64,000 nt of DNA from Labilithrix sp. Lineage in GTDB: Bacteria; Myxococcota_A; Polyangia; Polyangiales; Polyangiaceae. Position 1 is the first letter of the stretch, and each line of letters opens with the position of its first letter. This document shows positions 36,399-48,289 of the stretch, one piece after another. The stretch lies in contig JAHBWE010000005.1 of the NCBI GenBank assembly GCA_019637155.1, positions 186,001 through 250,000 on the forward strand. Direction: 5' to 3'. The translations under genes were made by a program, and so were the position numbers. The notes beneath the pieces are model-generated. The model worked only from the letters and a program-made list of their open reading frames with translations, did no database searches and was not told where the DNA came from.

Positions 36399-38234
36399 AT
36401 GCGCTACGCCGTCGTCGTCGCTGCTGCACTCTGGTGGTCCCTCGCGCCGGCCTCGGCGCGCGCGCAGTCCCAGAAGCCGACCTCCCGCACGACGGAGTAT
36501 TCGCCGTACGAGCGGGAGGCGATCACGATCGCGCTGAAGGAGCACGGTAAGACGATCGATCCCGCGCCGGAGGGGAAGACGATCGGCGACATCACGACCG
36601 TGCGGCTCGCGGTGCTCGAGCCGCGCGATCCGGGGCCGGAGCTGCTCCAGCCGATCCCGCTCCTGGCGCCGGTCGGGAAGTACCTGAAGAAGGACCACCT
36701 GAACTGGCTCCACTTCCAGTCGCGCGACTACATCATTCGGCGCGAGCTGCTCCTCAAGCCGGGCGACGAGTACGTCCAGGTCCTCATCGACGAGACGGCG
36801 CGCAACATGCGCGGGCGCATGACGTTCCAGGTCTCGCTCGTCGTCATCGTGCCGGTGAAGGCGGAGGAGCCGGACAAGGTCGACCTCCTCGTCATCGCGA
36901 AGGACATCTGGAGCCTCCGCCTCTCGTTCAACATCGTCGGCACCGCGAACGGGATCGAGGACTTCACGCTCGTGCCGCAGGAGACGAACTTCCTCGGCCT
37001 CCAGCACACGGCGTCGACGAGCTTCCGCATGCAGCCGGAGTCGCTCGCCTTCGGCGTGGGCTACCGGGTCCCGCGCTTCGGCTATTCGTGGATCGGCGCC
37101 GGCGCGAGCGCGGGCATCATCTTCAACCGGCGCAGCGGGCAGCCCGAGGGCTCGAGCTTCGGGCTCAGCGCGGGGCAGGGCCTGTACTCGACGCGGACGC
37201 CGTGGGCCTGGGACGCGGACGCGGGCTACTCCATCGGCGTCGCCCGTCGCTACTCGAACGCGCAGGTGTTCCGCTACGACTCGCGGCTGACGCCGGCGGT
37301 GCGGGACAACGTCCCGTGGGAGTACAAGAGCCGCTCGTTCGCGGGCTCGGTGTCGCTCACGCGCTCGTTCGGCTGGGCGCTCAAGAACAACTTCGCGATC
37401 GCGCTGAACGCCTCGACCGCGAGCTACGACACGTTCGACCTCTCCGCCTACGACCCGCGCGTGGCGGCCGACTTCCGCCGGCGCGCCCTCCCGACGAGCG
37501 AGTCGCGCGTCTATCCCTCCGTCGGCTGGCGCACCTTCCGCACCGACTTCCTCCGCACGCTCGACATCAACACGCTCGGCCTGCAGGAGGACTACCGCAT
37601 CGGCCACGACGTCTCCTTCGGCTTCTACCCCGTCTTCAAGGCGCTCGGCTCCTCGCGCGACGTCTACGGCGTCTCCGGCCGGGCGGGGTATTCGATCGCG
37701 CTCGCGGACGGCATCTTCGGCGCGAGCGTCTCCACGTTCGCGGAGGTGAACGAGGGCATCATCAGCGACGGCTCGGTCAGCGCGTCCTTCGGCGCCGCGA
37801 CCCCGCGCTTCGTGATCGGCCGCTTCGTGATGAACACGTCGATCTCGAACCGCTACCGGAACTACCTGAACTCGCGCGCGATCATCGGCGGCGAGGACCG
37901 CCTCCGCGGCTATCCGACCGGCATCTTCGCCGGCAAGGACACGGTCTTCCTCAACATGGAGTTTCGCTCGCGCGCGATCGAGATCTTGAAGGCGCAGCTC
38001 GGCGGCGTGCTCTTCATGGACTCCGCCGACGCCGCCTACGGCCTCGACAACCTGCGCCCGAAGCAGTCGGTCGGCTTCGGCGTCCGCGCGCTGTTCCCGC
38101 AGGTGAACCGCAACGTCTTCCGCCTCGACGTCGCGTTCCCGATCCAGCGGGGCCCGTTCCCCGACGCCGGCATCATGACGCCGGTGAGCCCGTGGGGGAT
38201 CTTCTTCGCCTTCGATCAGGCCTTCGTGCCGTGA
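36399..38234 (+). CDS. BamA/Omp85-like outer-membrane barrel protein
   Basis: 611 residues. Signal peptide AAALWWSLAPASARAQ. Residues ~60-180 contain a POTRA-like module (DYIIRRELLLKPGDEYVQVL, then VIVPVKAEEPDKVDLLVIAK). The rest is a beta barrel of alternating aromatic/polar strands, with the insert GGEDRLRGYPTGIF corresponding to the VRGF/Y loop of Omp85 proteins and a C-terminal strand ending IFFAFDQAFVP. One POTRA rather than five suggests a TamA-like or specialised transporter rather than BamA itself. Confidence 0.8.
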   Translation: MRYAVVVAAALWWSLAPASARAQSQKPTSRTTEYSPYEREAITIALKEHGKTIDPAPEGKTIGDITTVRLAVLEPRDPGPELLQPIPLLAPVGKYLKKDHLNWLHFQSRDYIIRRELLLKPGDEYVQVLIDETARNMRGRMTFQVSLVVIVPVKAEEPDKVDLLVIAKDIWSLRLSFNIVGTANGIEDFTLVPQETNFLGLQHTASTSFRMQPESLAFGVGYRVPRFGYSWIGAGASAGIIFNRRSGQPEGSSFGLSAGQGLYSTRTPWAWDADAGYSIGVARRYSNAQVFRYDSRLTPAVRDNVPWEYKSRSFAGSVSLTRSFGWALKNNFAIALNASTASYDTFDLSAYDPRVAADFRRRALPTSESRVYPSVGWRTFRTDFLRTLDINTLGLQEDYRIGHDVSFGFYPVFKALGSSRDVYGVSGRAGYSIALADGIFGASVSTFAEVNEGIISDGSVSASFGAATPRFVIGRFVMNTSISNRYRNYLNSRAIIGGEDRLRGYPTGIFAGKDTVFLNMEFRSRAIEILKAQLGGVLFMDSADAAYGLDNLRPKQSVGFGVRALFPQVNRNVFRLDVAFPIQRGPFPDAGIMTPVSPWGIFFAFDQAFVP

Positions 38235-38241
38235 GCGCCCC

Positions 38242-38973
38242 TCAGGCGCCGGGCTCGACGCCGAGCTCTCGCAGCCGAGCCTCGAGCATCGCGGCCCGCG
38301 CCTCCGCGGTCGCCGCGCGCTCCTCCGCCGTCGCCGCGCGCTCGTTGCCGGTGGGAATCAAGACTCCGTCGAGGTCGGCCCAGCGCAGCCAGCGCTCGCG
38401 GAGATCCTCGAACACGCCGTCCCAAACGACGAGGCTCAGCCCGATCGAGGCGAAGCGCGGCTGCGGCTGGTGGACGTAGACGCCGCCCATGAGCGTGAAC
38501 GACATCACCTCGCCGGCTCCGGTCTTGCCGAGCGGGTCGAACACCACGTAGTGCGTCACCCGCATTCGTTCGTAGTCGCGCAGCTTGTCGCTGAGCTCGC
38601 CGCCGTCGGTGTTGGACACGATCTCGATCACGACGTCCGGCGGCTTGCCGTACTCCCACACGAAGTACGACTGCCGCCGTTCGGGGCCGGTCACCGGCTT
38701 CGGCTCGACGTCGAGGCTCAGGAACGCGTCGGGCACGATCGCCGGGTTCTGCGCGATCGCGAAGACGCCGACGTTGGCGGCGGCGAAGAACCGCCGCCCC
38801 GGCTTCCAGCCGCTGTAGAGCGACTCCGTGAGCAGACGCATCTGCTTCTCTGCGAACACGCTGTCCACCGGCTTGCCGTCCTCGGTGATGAGGTGGCTAG
38901 TGTCCGGCGCGGGCCACGGACCGTCCGTGCCCGGATCCATGGAGCTCGGAGAGCTGCTTTGTGCCATCGCCAT
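38242..38973 (-). CDS. Uma2-family (DUF820) endonuclease-like protein
   Basis: 243 residues. The PD-(D/E)XK-type core is seen as PDVVIEIVSNTDGGELSDKL (Glu and Lys of the active site) and MRVTHYVVFDP. Length and the C-terminal RLxxLG-like ending with a coiled helix (repeated ERAATAEERAATAEARAA) match the family, which is abundant in cyanobacteria and myxobacteria and of unclear biology. Start 38973 is supported by GGGAGGT eight bases upstream. An inverted repeat (TCGCTTGCG/CGCAAGCGA) lies just upstream at about 38989-39016. Confidence 0.8.
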   Translation of the reverse strand: MAMAQSSSPSSMDPGTDGPWPAPDTSHLITEDGKPVDSVFAEKQMRLLTESLYSGWKPGRRFFAAANVGVFAIAQNPAIVPDAFLSLDVEPKPVTGPERRQSYFVWEYGKPPDVVIEIVSNTDGGELSDKLRDYERMRVTHYVVFDPLGKTGAGEVMSFTLMGGVYVHQPQPRFASIGLSLVVWDGVFEDLRERWLRWADLDGVLIPTGNERAATAEERAATAEARAAMLEARLRELGVEPGA

Positions 38974-39018
38974 CGAGTGTACCTCCCATCGCTTGCGTCG
39001 TAGCCATCGCAAGCGACC

Positions 39019-39115
39019 AAGCACGCCACATGCCCGCACCCGCGCCCAGCGATTCCGCGCCTTTGCCTCCGCTCGCACCTGGCCCGGGCCAGATCGGGCC
39101 AGGCCAGGTGCCAGT
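39019..39115. repeat. R2 dispersed repeat, copy A, with terminator-like hairpin
   Basis: About 95 bp similar (roughly three quarters identical by eye) to 52680-52775. It contains GGCCCGGGCC and GGGCCAGGCCAGG. In this copy GCACCTGGCC (39075-39084) and GGCCAGGTGC (39102-39111) form a 10-bp stem just past the lon stop codon, and could terminate lon. Confidence 0.6.
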
Positions 39116-39126
39116 TGGAGCTGGGC

Positions 39127-41535
<2,409 letters not shown>

Positions 41536-41616
41536 TGTTCTCTCCTGACGAGCGAAGCCGCTGTCGAACGGTGCCCTCATGGCATCGCGATCGACTCCGC
41601 TACCGGGCAGAGAGAG

Positions 41617-41644
41617 AACCTAACGACGTCGCGAGCCCCGTCAA
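41617..41644 (-). promoter_or_regulatory. Candidate lon promoter
   Basis: TTGACG and TAGGTT on the minus strand with a 16-bp spacer, giving a leader of about 75 nt before the lon ATG. The rest of the 370-bp gap up to 41906 shows no other feature apart from the hairpin at 41860-41892. Confidence 0.4.
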
Positions 41645-41859
41645 TCGGTTGGCACGATTTTGCCCACACCGACGATTTCGCGAAACAGAAGCCGTTCCCG
41701 GAGCATCTCTCGCTTAACGAACACGCTTCGCCACGCGCTCCGCTCGCGCTCGTCGCCACGGGCAGGGCGCGCGGGGCGGGGATGGTTGGGCGCGGTGGTG
41801 CCGCGAGGCGTTGCGAAAGGCGGGCGGCTCGACGACGGATCGCCATGCCGTGCGCACGC

Positions 41860-41892
41860 GAGGATGCGCGCGTCTTCCTCGCGCGCGTCCTC
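41860..41892 (-). terminator. GC-rich hairpin after the Gln/Pro-rich lipoprotein gene
   Basis: Arms 41880-41892 and 41860-41872 pair over 12 of 13 positions (GAGGA then GCGCGCG, one mismatch). It sits about 15 bp past the stop of the minus-strand gene at 41907. There is no T-tract, so it may be a pause or mRNA 3'-protecting element. Confidence 0.45.
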
Positions 41893-41906
41893 CGGCTGTG
41901 CGTGGA

Positions 41907-42353
41907 TTACGGCGAGCCCGGGGGCTTCGGGAGGCAGACGCCGACCTGGCAGGCGTTGCCGGCGGCGCAGTCGACCGCGGTCTGGCAGGGGAAGGCGCAC
42001 TTGCCGGCGGGGACGTTGCAGCGGTGCAGGCCGCACGCGCCGTCGTTCGAGCACGGGAGCGCGAGCGGGCCCGGCGTCGCCATCTGGCCCGCGTTCGGAT
42101 CGACGCCCGGCTGCGGAGCGGTCGGCTGCGGAGCGGGCTGCGGGTACTGCTGGCCCTGCGGCGGATACTGCTGCGGGTACTGCTGACCCTGCGGCGGGTA
42201 TTGCTGCTGATACGGGTCCTGCGGATACGGCTGGGCGCTCGGCTGCGTCGGAGGAGGCGGGTCGCTGCCGCCGCACGCAGAGATGGCGATCGCGAGGACC
42301 GTCGTGCTGAAGAAAAAGGCCGTCGAAGTAAGCGTCAGCGTCGAGCGTCGCAT
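41907..42353 (-). CDS. Gln/Pro/Tyr-rich lipoprotein with Cys-rich tail
   Basis: 148 residues. The lipobox ends AIAISAC; residues ~30-85 are repeats of the unit QQYPPQGQQYPQ, a disordered surface-type linker. The C-terminal ~55 residues carry eight cysteines in a small disulfide module (PCSNDGACGLHRCNVPAGKC, then PCQTAVDCAAGNACQVGVC) like those that close many myxobacterial lipoproteins. No catalytic motif. Separated from the gene at 42395 by about 40 bp on the same strand. Confidence 0.8.
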   Translation of the reverse strand: MRRSTLTLTSTAFFFSTTVLAIAISACGGSDPPPPTQPSAQPYPQDPYQQQYPPQGQQYPQQYPPQGQQYPQPAPQPTAPQPGVDPNAGQMATPGPLALPCSNDGACGLHRCNVPAGKCAFPCQTAVDCAAGNACQVGVCLPKPPGSP

Positions 42354-42394
42354 GGTCGGTTTCTCCTTACCGAGACGAGGCTACCACCGATAGC

Positions 42395-44113
42395 TCAACC
42401 GCGTCTTACGACGTCGGTCGGGAGGTCGATCTCGCTCGTCGGTTCGTCGTCGTCGTCGAAGTTGTACTTCGGTTGGACGTGGGTACCCATCGGGCGAGTC
42501 ACTCCGTGCACGAGGTCCCAACCCATGTCGCCCGGCTCAGCTTTCGCCGGCGCCCAGTCGGGATCGACCGGCGGCATGCTGAAGTTCGGCATCGCGACGT
42601 CGTCCGTGCCCGTGCCGCCTCCGAAGATCGGCGGCGGCGCGACGCCCACGATCGTCGCCGCGGGAGGGCGCATCGGCGGAGGCTCCGCCGCCGCGCCGAG
42701 GAAGAGCGCGCGCGCGTTCGGCGGGTTCGACGGCGGGGAGGCGGGGACGGAGCTCGGCGTCGGCGCCGCCGCGGGCGGGGGAGGGAAGAACGGATCGTCC
42801 TCGATGATCACGCTCGGCAGGTCCTGCACCGCGGGCGCGACCGACGCCGCGGGCTTCGCGGGCGGCTTCGAGATCGCGTTGCCGCTCGCGGGCGGCGGCT
42901 TCGGCGGCTCGGCCGACGGCTTCGTGACCGCCGGCGGCTGCTTCGACGACGGGACCGGCGGCGGCTTCGAGACCGCCGGCGGTTGCTTCGACGACGTCGG
43001 GACGGGCGGCGGCTTGGAGACGGCGGGCGCGGACTCGGGCGCCTTCGCGATCGGGACCGGCGGCTTCGCGGGCGCGGACGCGGCGGGCTTCGACACCGGC
43101 GGCGGCTCGGCCTTCGCCGCGGGCACCTCGATCTTCGCCGGCGGTGGCGGGAGCGACGCCGACTTCTGCGGCGGCGGCGGCGGCATCGACTCGGCCTTCG
43201 TCTGCGCGCCCGGCGGCGTCGGCAGCGGCGCCGGCTTCGCGATCACGGGCTCGGGCTGCGGCGTCGCCGCCTCGGGCGGGCGCGCGGAGATGCGCGCCGG
43301 CACGTCCATGCGCGGCGTGGGCGGGGCCTCCGGGACCTCGGCGCCCGCGCGCGGCGGCGCCTCGGAGGGCGCGCGCGGCATGTCCGACTTGCGATCGTCG
43401 GGGCCCGTCTCCGCGAGGCCGATCTGGCGCGCGAGCGCGTCGAGCGCGAAGAGGAGGCCCTCGTGCGCGGTCTTCGCGAGGATCGTCTCCCAGCCGATCG
43501 CGGCGACGAGCCCGGTCGGCGACGCGTCCCCGCTCTGATGCACCGACGCGAGCCACGCGACGATCTGCTCCTTCGAGAGCGCGGCGCACACCACGTCGGT
43601 GCCCTCGAGCTTCTGCGTCTTCAGCGCGAGGTGCTCGAAGAACCAGCGCTCGTCGAAGAGCGAGAGGTCGCGCGCGAGGGCGAGCGCCTTGCGCACCGAG
43701 CCGAGCGGGAGGTTCGCGCCGCGCCAGAACGCCCACCAGTCCTCGAGCGGGATCCAGTCGATCAGGATCTCCGGCGTGATGCCCTCCTCGATGACCGGCG
43801 CGTCGATGTCGCCCGCGTTCAGCGCGTCGTTCACCGTCATGCGGACGCGGTCGTCGTCGTCGCGGAGCGCGGACTTCTTCCCGCGGATGCCCCAGTTCGA
43901 GAGGAGGTCGGCGCGGACCTCGTTCGGCATGTAGAGAAAGACGCGGTCCTTCGCGCCGCTCTTGTCCTGCGGGAAGAAGTGCGAAAGGAACGCCTTGGCG
44001 TCGCGGATCCGGCCTTCGTCCGTCCGGCGAAAGGCTTCGAGCGCGAGGCATAGCTTGGTGACGGGCCGGCCGCGGGCGTTCCTGGGGTTCTGCACCGGCC
44101 ACGAAGGTACCAT
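42395..44113 (-). CDS. Pro-rich hypothetical protein with globular N-terminal domain
   Basis: 572 residues. Residues 1-~225 are a folded, Trp-rich helical domain (WIPLEDWWAFWRGANLPLG) of unknown family. Residues ~240-500 are an extended Pro/Ala/Lys linker with the repeated unit SKPPPVPSSKQPPAV. The acidic C-terminus (YNFDDDDEPTSEIDLPTD) ends in VVRRG. No signal peptide or membrane segment, so a cytoplasmic scaffold is inferred. Codon use in the linker remains host-like. Confidence 0.65.
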   Translation of the reverse strand: MVPSWPVQNPRNARGRPVTKLCLALEAFRRTDEGRIRDAKAFLSHFFPQDKSGAKDRVFLYMPNEVRADLLSNWGIRGKKSALRDDDDRVRMTVNDALNAGDIDAPVIEEGITPEILIDWIPLEDWWAFWRGANLPLGSVRKALALARDLSLFDERWFFEHLALKTQKLEGTDVVCAALSKEQIVAWLASVHQSGDASPTGLVAAIGWETILAKTAHEGLLFALDALARQIGLAETGPDDRKSDMPRAPSEAPPRAGAEVPEAPPTPRMDVPARISARPPEAATPQPEPVIAKPAPLPTPPGAQTKAESMPPPPPQKSASLPPPPAKIEVPAAKAEPPPVSKPAASAPAKPPVPIAKAPESAPAVSKPPPVPTSSKQPPAVSKPPPVPSSKQPPAVTKPSAEPPKPPPASGNAISKPPAKPAASVAPAVQDLPSVIIEDDPFFPPPPAAAPTPSSVPASPPSNPPNARALFLGAAAEPPPMRPPAATIVGVAPPPIFGGGTGTDDVAMPNFSMPPVDPDWAPAKAEPGDMGWDLVHGVTRPMGTHVQPKYNFDDDDEPTSEIDLPTDVVRRG

Positions 44114-44134
44114 GCACGGGTCTTTGCTGGGAAA

Positions 44135-44794
44135 TTACGGCCTGACCTTCTCCCGTCCGCTCCGGGGATCGTGCTTGTCGACCCCCTCTGGAATTCCCCC
44201 TTTCACCGCGTCGGTCGGGATGGAGCCGCGGATCCAGAGCGTGCGCTCGACCATCGTCCGGAAGATCCCCTCGAGCGCGGCCTGCACCTCCGGTCCTTCC
44301 AGGATCCCGAACGCGCGCGCGATCGCCTCGATCGTCGCGAGCCCCGCCGGGTGCGTCTCGAGGCGCAGCCGGTACTCCGTCGGCGGCCCCAGCGGCAGCG
44401 TAGCGCAGCGGACGTCCCTCAGACCTGGGACACGCGCGCGCACCTTCGAGGCCTGGCGCCAGTTCCCGTCGGGGACGATGAGCGTGACGGGTCGATCGCG
44501 CGCGGTGAGCGGCTCCGCCCCTTCGTGCGGGAAGAGCAGCACCGGCTCGGTGCCCTCCGGCCACGTGACCTCGTCCTCCGGCTCACCTTCGCGCCCGCGC
44601 ACGACCGTCGCGCTGTTCGTGAGCGCGAGCGTCGCGATGTGACCGGTGTTGGTCGGCTTCCGGAGCTCGGCCTTGTGCATGACGAGGACGAGGCGCGTCC
44701 GCGTCTCGAGGCGCGGGATGAGCGCGCAGATGCACAGGCTCATGTGCATCATGCATGCTTTGCAGCGGTGGCCGTAGTTGGCGCGGCGGCTCAT
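44135..44794 (-). CDS. DTW-domain tRNA acp3U-type aminocarboxypropyltransferase
   Basis: 219 residues. The N-terminal Cys motif (CKACMMHMSLCIC) and DGNWRQASK (family DxTW, here DGNW) identify the DTW/TapT-TuaA family, which transfers an aminocarboxypropyl group from SAM to uridine in tRNA. PDGNW and the preceding strand VTLIV form the SAM site. The ATG overlaps the stop of the pseudouridine synthase (ATGA, 44791-44794), so two tRNA-modifying enzymes are coupled. The Asn in place of Thr is a mild deviation. Confidence 0.82.
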   Translation of the reverse strand: MSRRANYGHRCKACMMHMSLCICALIPRLETRTRLVLVMHKAELRKPTNTGHIATLALTNSATVVRGREGEPEDEVTWPEGTEPVLLFPHEGAEPLTARDRPVTLIVPDGNWRQASKVRARVPGLRDVRCATLPLGPPTEYRLRLETHPAGLATIEAIARAFGILEGPEVQAALEGIFRTMVERTLWIRGSIPTDAVKGGIPEGVDKHDPRSGREKVRP

Positions 44795-45468
44795 GCGAAG
44801 GCGAAGGGGAAGGCGACCGCGAGCTTCTCGAAGGGGACGCGGAGGTCGTCCGGCAGCGGCGCCTCGACCTCGACGCGGGCGCCGGTGACGGGGTGCGCGA
44901 AGGCGATCGCGTGGGCGTGGAGCGCGAGGCGATGGAGGTCGTACGTCGCGCGGTAGTGGCGGTTGATCGACCCCGAGCCGTGCTTCACGTCGCCGACGAG
45001 CGGGTGGTCGATGTGCCGCAAATGCCGGCGGATCTGGTGGAGCCGGCCCGTCTCCGGCCGCGCGAGCACGAGCGAGCAGCGGTCGACGGTGGAGCGCGCG
45101 AGGACGCGGTAGCGGGTGAGCGCCGGCACGCGCGGTCCGTCCTCGGACCTCTGGATCGGGTAGTCGATGACGCCTTCGTCCGCCTTCACCGCGCCGCGGA
45201 CGAGCGCGAGGTAGCGCTTCTCGACGCGTCCCCCCTCGAACGCGGCGGCGAGGGCGCGCGCGGCCTCCTGCGTCCGCGCGAACACGAGCGCGCCGCTGGT
45301 GCCGCGATCGAGGCGGTGGAGCGGGAACACGTGCGCGCCCCCGAGCGCGTCGCGGACGCGGAAGAGCGCGACGTCGTCGTCGCGATCCCAGCCGCGATGC
45401 ACGAGGAGCCCCGACGGCTTGTTCGCGATCGCGACGTGGTCGTCGACGTAGAGGAGATCGATCGTCAA
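44791..45468 (-). CDS. truC: RluA-family pseudouridine synthase, TruC-like
   Basis: 225 residues. Catalytic motif HRLDRGTSG, preceded by [16 protein letters not shown], close to the TruC N-terminus. [20 protein letters not shown] is the conserved C-terminal block. TruC isomerises U65 of tRNA; RluA-type rRNA targets cannot be excluded. No S4 domain, consistent with TruC. The ATG overlaps the mutase stop (45465-45468) and the stop overlaps the DTW gene start, giving a tightly coupled three-gene operon. Confidence 0.88.
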   Translation of the reverse strand: MTIDLLYVDDHVAIANKPSGLLVHRGWDRDDDVALFRVRDALGGAHVFPLHRLDRGTSGALVFARTQEAARALAAAFEGGRVEKRYLALVRGAVKADEGVIDYPIQRSEDGPRVPALTRYRVLARSTVDRCSLVLARPETGRLHQIRRHLRHIDHPLVGDVKHGSGSINRHYRATYDLHRLALHAHAIAFAHPVTGARVEVEAPLPDDLRVPFEKLAVAFPFAFA

Positions 45469-47120
45469 AGGACGAGCGTCTCGGTGTGCTCACCCCACAC
45501 CTCGCGGAGCACGTTCGCGATCTCGCCCACCGTGCCGCCCGCCTTCACCGCGTCGAGGATGAAGGGGAGGAGGTTGTCGCTCCCGCGCGCGGCGGCGTCG
45601 ATCGTGCGCAGCGCCGCGGCGTGCTTCGACGCGTCGCGCTTCCCCCGGAAGGCGCGGAGGCGCTCGACCTGCGCGCGCTCGATCTCGGGGTCGATCTTCA
45701 TGATCGGGACCGCGGGCGAGTCTTGCACGAAGTCGTTCAGCCCCACGATCGTGCGCTGCTTCTTCTCGATCTCGAGCTGGTAGGCGTACGCGCTGTTCTG
45801 GATCTCGCGCTGCGGGTAGCCCTGCTCGATCGCGGCGACCATGCCGCCGAGCTCGTCGATGCGCGCGACGTATTTGTTCGCCTCCGCCTCGAGGCGGTTC
45901 GTGAGCGCCTCGATCGCCCACGCCCCGCCGAGCGCGTCGACGAAGTCGGCGATCCCCGACTCGTAGGCGACGATCTGCTGCGTGCGGAGCGCGATCGTCG
46001 CCGACTCGCTCGTGGGGAGGCCGAGCGCCTCGTCGTAGCTGTTCGTGTGGAGCGACTGGCAGCCGCCGAGCACGGCCGCGATCGTCTGCATCGTGACGCG
46101 CGCGACGTTCACGAGCGGCTGCTGCGCGGTGAGGGTCATGCCCGCGGTCTGGCCGTGGAAGCGGAGCGCCCGCGCGCGGTCCGTCTTCGCGCCGAAGCGC
46201 TCCTTCATCAGCGTGCTCCACATCCGGCGGGCGGCGCGGAACTTCGCGACCTCCTCGAGCACGTTGTTGTGGACGTTGAAGAAGAACGAGAGCTGCGCGC
46301 CGAACTGGTCGACGTCGAGGCCCGCGTCCTTCGCCGCCTGGACGTAGGCCATGCCGTCGGCGAGGGTGAACGCGATCTCCTGCGCCGCGTCGCAGCCCGC
46401 CTCGCGGATGTGGTAGCCGCTGATCGAGATCGTGTTCCAGCGCGGGACCTCCTTCCCGCAGAACGCGAAGATGTCGGTGATGAGGCGGAGGGAAGGGCGC
46501 GGCGGATAGATGTACGTCCCGCGCGCCATGTACTCCTTCAGCACGTCGTTCTGGATCGTGCCGCGGATCGCGGTCCGCGACACGCCTTGCTCCTCCGCGA
46601 CCGCGATGTAGAGGCAGAGGAGGATCGACGCGGTCGAGTTGATCGTCATCGACGTCGAGATCTTGTCGAGCGGGAGCCCTCGCAAGAGCGTCCGCATGTC
46701 GTCGAGCGAGTCGATCGCGACGCCGACGCGTCCGACCTCGCCGAGGCTGCGCTCGTCGTCGGAGTCGCGCCCCATCTGGGTCGGGAGATCGAACGCGACC
46801 GAGAGCCCGGTCTGTCCTTGCTTCAGGAGGTAGTGGTAGCGCTCGTTCGACTCCGCGGCGGTGCCGAAGCCGGCGTACTGGCGCATCGTCCAGAGGCGGC
46901 CGCGGTACATGTTCGGCTGCACGCCGCGGGTGAACGGCGGCGCGCCGGGGACGCCGAGGTCCCGCTCGGGGTCCCAGCCCGCGAGGTCCTCCGGACCGTA
47001 CAGCGGCGCGACGTCGGCGTGACCGGCGAGGTTCGCGACGCGGGCGCGGGGTTTCTCCTTCGCCTCCACGCGCGCGAGGGTCTCGGCCTCCCACTTCTTC
47101 CGGAGATCGGCGTAGGACAT
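45465..47120 (-). CDS. Acyl-CoA mutase large subunit (methylmalonyl-CoA mutase type)
   Basis: 551 residues, the substrate-binding TIM-barrel subunit without a B12-binding domain, as in two-subunit methylmalonyl-, isobutyryl- or ethylmalonyl-CoA mutases. Conserved blocks: [65 protein letters not shown] and [19 protein letters not shown]. It rearranges an acyl-CoA carbon skeleton using adenosylcobalamin supplied by a separate small subunit not present here. First gene of a three-gene operon with truC and the DTW gene. The exact CoA substrate is undetermined. Confidence 0.92.
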   Translation of the reverse strand: MSYADLRKKWEAETLARVEAKEKPRARVANLAGHADVAPLYGPEDLAGWDPERDLGVPGAPPFTRGVQPNMYRGRLWTMRQYAGFGTAAESNERYHYLLKQGQTGLSVAFDLPTQMGRDSDDERSLGEVGRVGVAIDSLDDMRTLLRGLPLDKISTSMTINSTASILLCLYIAVAEEQGVSRTAIRGTIQNDVLKEYMARGTYIYPPRPSLRLITDIFAFCGKEVPRWNTISISGYHIREAGCDAAQEIAFTLADGMAYVQAAKDAGLDVDQFGAQLSFFFNVHNNVLEEVAKFRAARRMWSTLMKERFGAKTDRARALRFHGQTAGMTLTAQQPLVNVARVTMQTIAAVLGGCQSLHTNSYDEALGLPTSESATIALRTQQIVAYESGIADFVDALGGAWAIEALTNRLEAEANKYVARIDELGGMVAAIEQGYPQREIQNSAYAYQLEIEKKQRTIVGLNDFVQDSPAVPIMKIDPEIERAQVERLRAFRGKRDASKHAAALRTIDAAARGSDNLLPFILDAVKAGGTVGEIANVLREVWGEHTETLVL

Positions 47121-47156
47121 GACCGCGCTGCTTTAGCACGGTAAAGGTCAGGTGCG

Positions 47157-48104
47157 ATGCGCCGCCTCCTCTTCACGATCCCGTCGTACGCGTACCTCGA
47201 GCCGTCGTTCCTCGCCGCGGGCGACTTCGAGCACGGCGACCTCGAGCGCAAGACGTTCCCCGACGGCGAGCGCTACCTCCGCATCCTCTCGGACCTCTTC
47301 CAGCGCGACGTCGTGCTCCTCGGCGGCACGCCGACCGACGCGGACTGGCTCGACGTCTTCGACCTCGCCTGCGGCATCGCGCGCGGCGGCGCGCGGTCGC
47401 TCTGGATCGTCATGCCGTACTACGGCTACTCGACGATGGAGCGGGCGGTGAAGCCGGGCGAGGTCGTCGTCGCGAAGGCGCGCGCGCGTCTCCTCTCCGC
47501 GATCCCGGCGCCGGAGGGCGGCACCCACCTCTTCCTCTTCGACCTCCACACCGACGGGATCGAGTTCTACCTCGACGACCGCATCCTCACGCGACACGTG
47601 TATGGTGCACCCATCATCACGGCGAAGATCGCGGACCGCATGATGGGGCGGCCCTTCGTCCTCGGCGCCTGCGACGCGGGGCGGGCGAAGTGGGTGCAGA
47701 GCCTCGCGCGCGACCTGAACGTCGAGCCCGCGTTCGTCTACAAGCGGCGCGACGACGCGGGCGGCATGGCGGTGACGGGCATCAACGCGGACGTGAAGGG
47801 CAAGGAGGTCGTCGTCTACGACGACATGATCCGCACCGGCTCCTCGCTCGTGCAGGCGGGCAAGGCGTACCTCGCCGCGGGCGCCTCGAAGGTCCACGCG
47901 ATCGCGAGCCACCTCGTCCTCCCCGGCGACGCGCTCGCGAACATCCGCGCGTCGGGCGTCTTCGAGTCGATCATGGGCACCGACTCCCACCCCGGCAGCC
48001 AGAAGCTCGCCGCCGAGGACCGCGCCGCCGTCGCCCCGCGCCTCGTGTCCTGCCTCGACTCGACGAGCGAATATCCGGCGTACTCGCGCCACTCGCTCGG
48101 CTGA
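47157..48104 (+). CDS. prs: Ribose-phosphate pyrophosphokinase (PRPP synthetase)
   Basis: 315 residues. N-terminal FPDGERYLRI, the flexible-loop segment YGYSTMERAVKPGE (family RQDRK variant), FDLHTDGIEFYLD and the PRPP loop VVVYDDMIRTGSSL are all recognisable. It makes PRPP from ribose-5-phosphate and ATP for nucleotide, His and Trp synthesis. It is a divergent member compared with E. coli Prs, so a specialised paralogue is possible. Divergent from the mutase operon (36 bp between starts). Confidence 0.85.
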   Translation: MRRLLFTIPSYAYLEPSFLAAGDFEHGDLERKTFPDGERYLRILSDLFQRDVVLLGGTPTDADWLDVFDLACGIARGGARSLWIVMPYYGYSTMERAVKPGEVVVAKARARLLSAIPAPEGGTHLFLFDLHTDGIEFYLDDRILTRHVYGAPIITAKIADRMMGRPFVLGACDAGRAKWVQSLARDLNVEPAFVYKRRDDAGGMAVTGINADVKGKEVVVYDDMIRTGSSLVQAGKAYLAAGASKVHAIASHLVLPGDALANIRASGVFESIMGTDSHPGSQKLAAEDRAAVAPRLVSCLDSTSEYPAYSRHSLG

Positions 48105-48115
48105 CGAGGTCGCCC

Positions 48116-48274
48116 CATGCGGAGCGCGGCGCGGAAGGCGGCTCGTTCCTCGTCGGCGGCGGATCCGAGGGCGGGCCGTCGTTCAAGGGCGCGATCGCGG
48201 AGGTGGCGATCTACGACGTGGTCCTCTCGCCGGAGCGGATCAAGGCGCATTTCGAACTCGGCCGCCCGCGGTGA
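48116..48274 (+). pseudogene. Remnant of a LamG/concanavalin-like domain protein
   Basis: The frame continues from just after the prs stop and reads GPSFKGAIAEVAIYDVVLSP followed by ERIKAHFELG, which is the last two strands of a LamG-type domain. There is no plausible start or N-terminal domain. It lies between two intact genes with ordinary spacing on each side, so it looks like the 3' stump of a deleted gene. Confidence 0.55.
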
Positions 48275-48289
48275 CCAGGTCGTGCGAGG

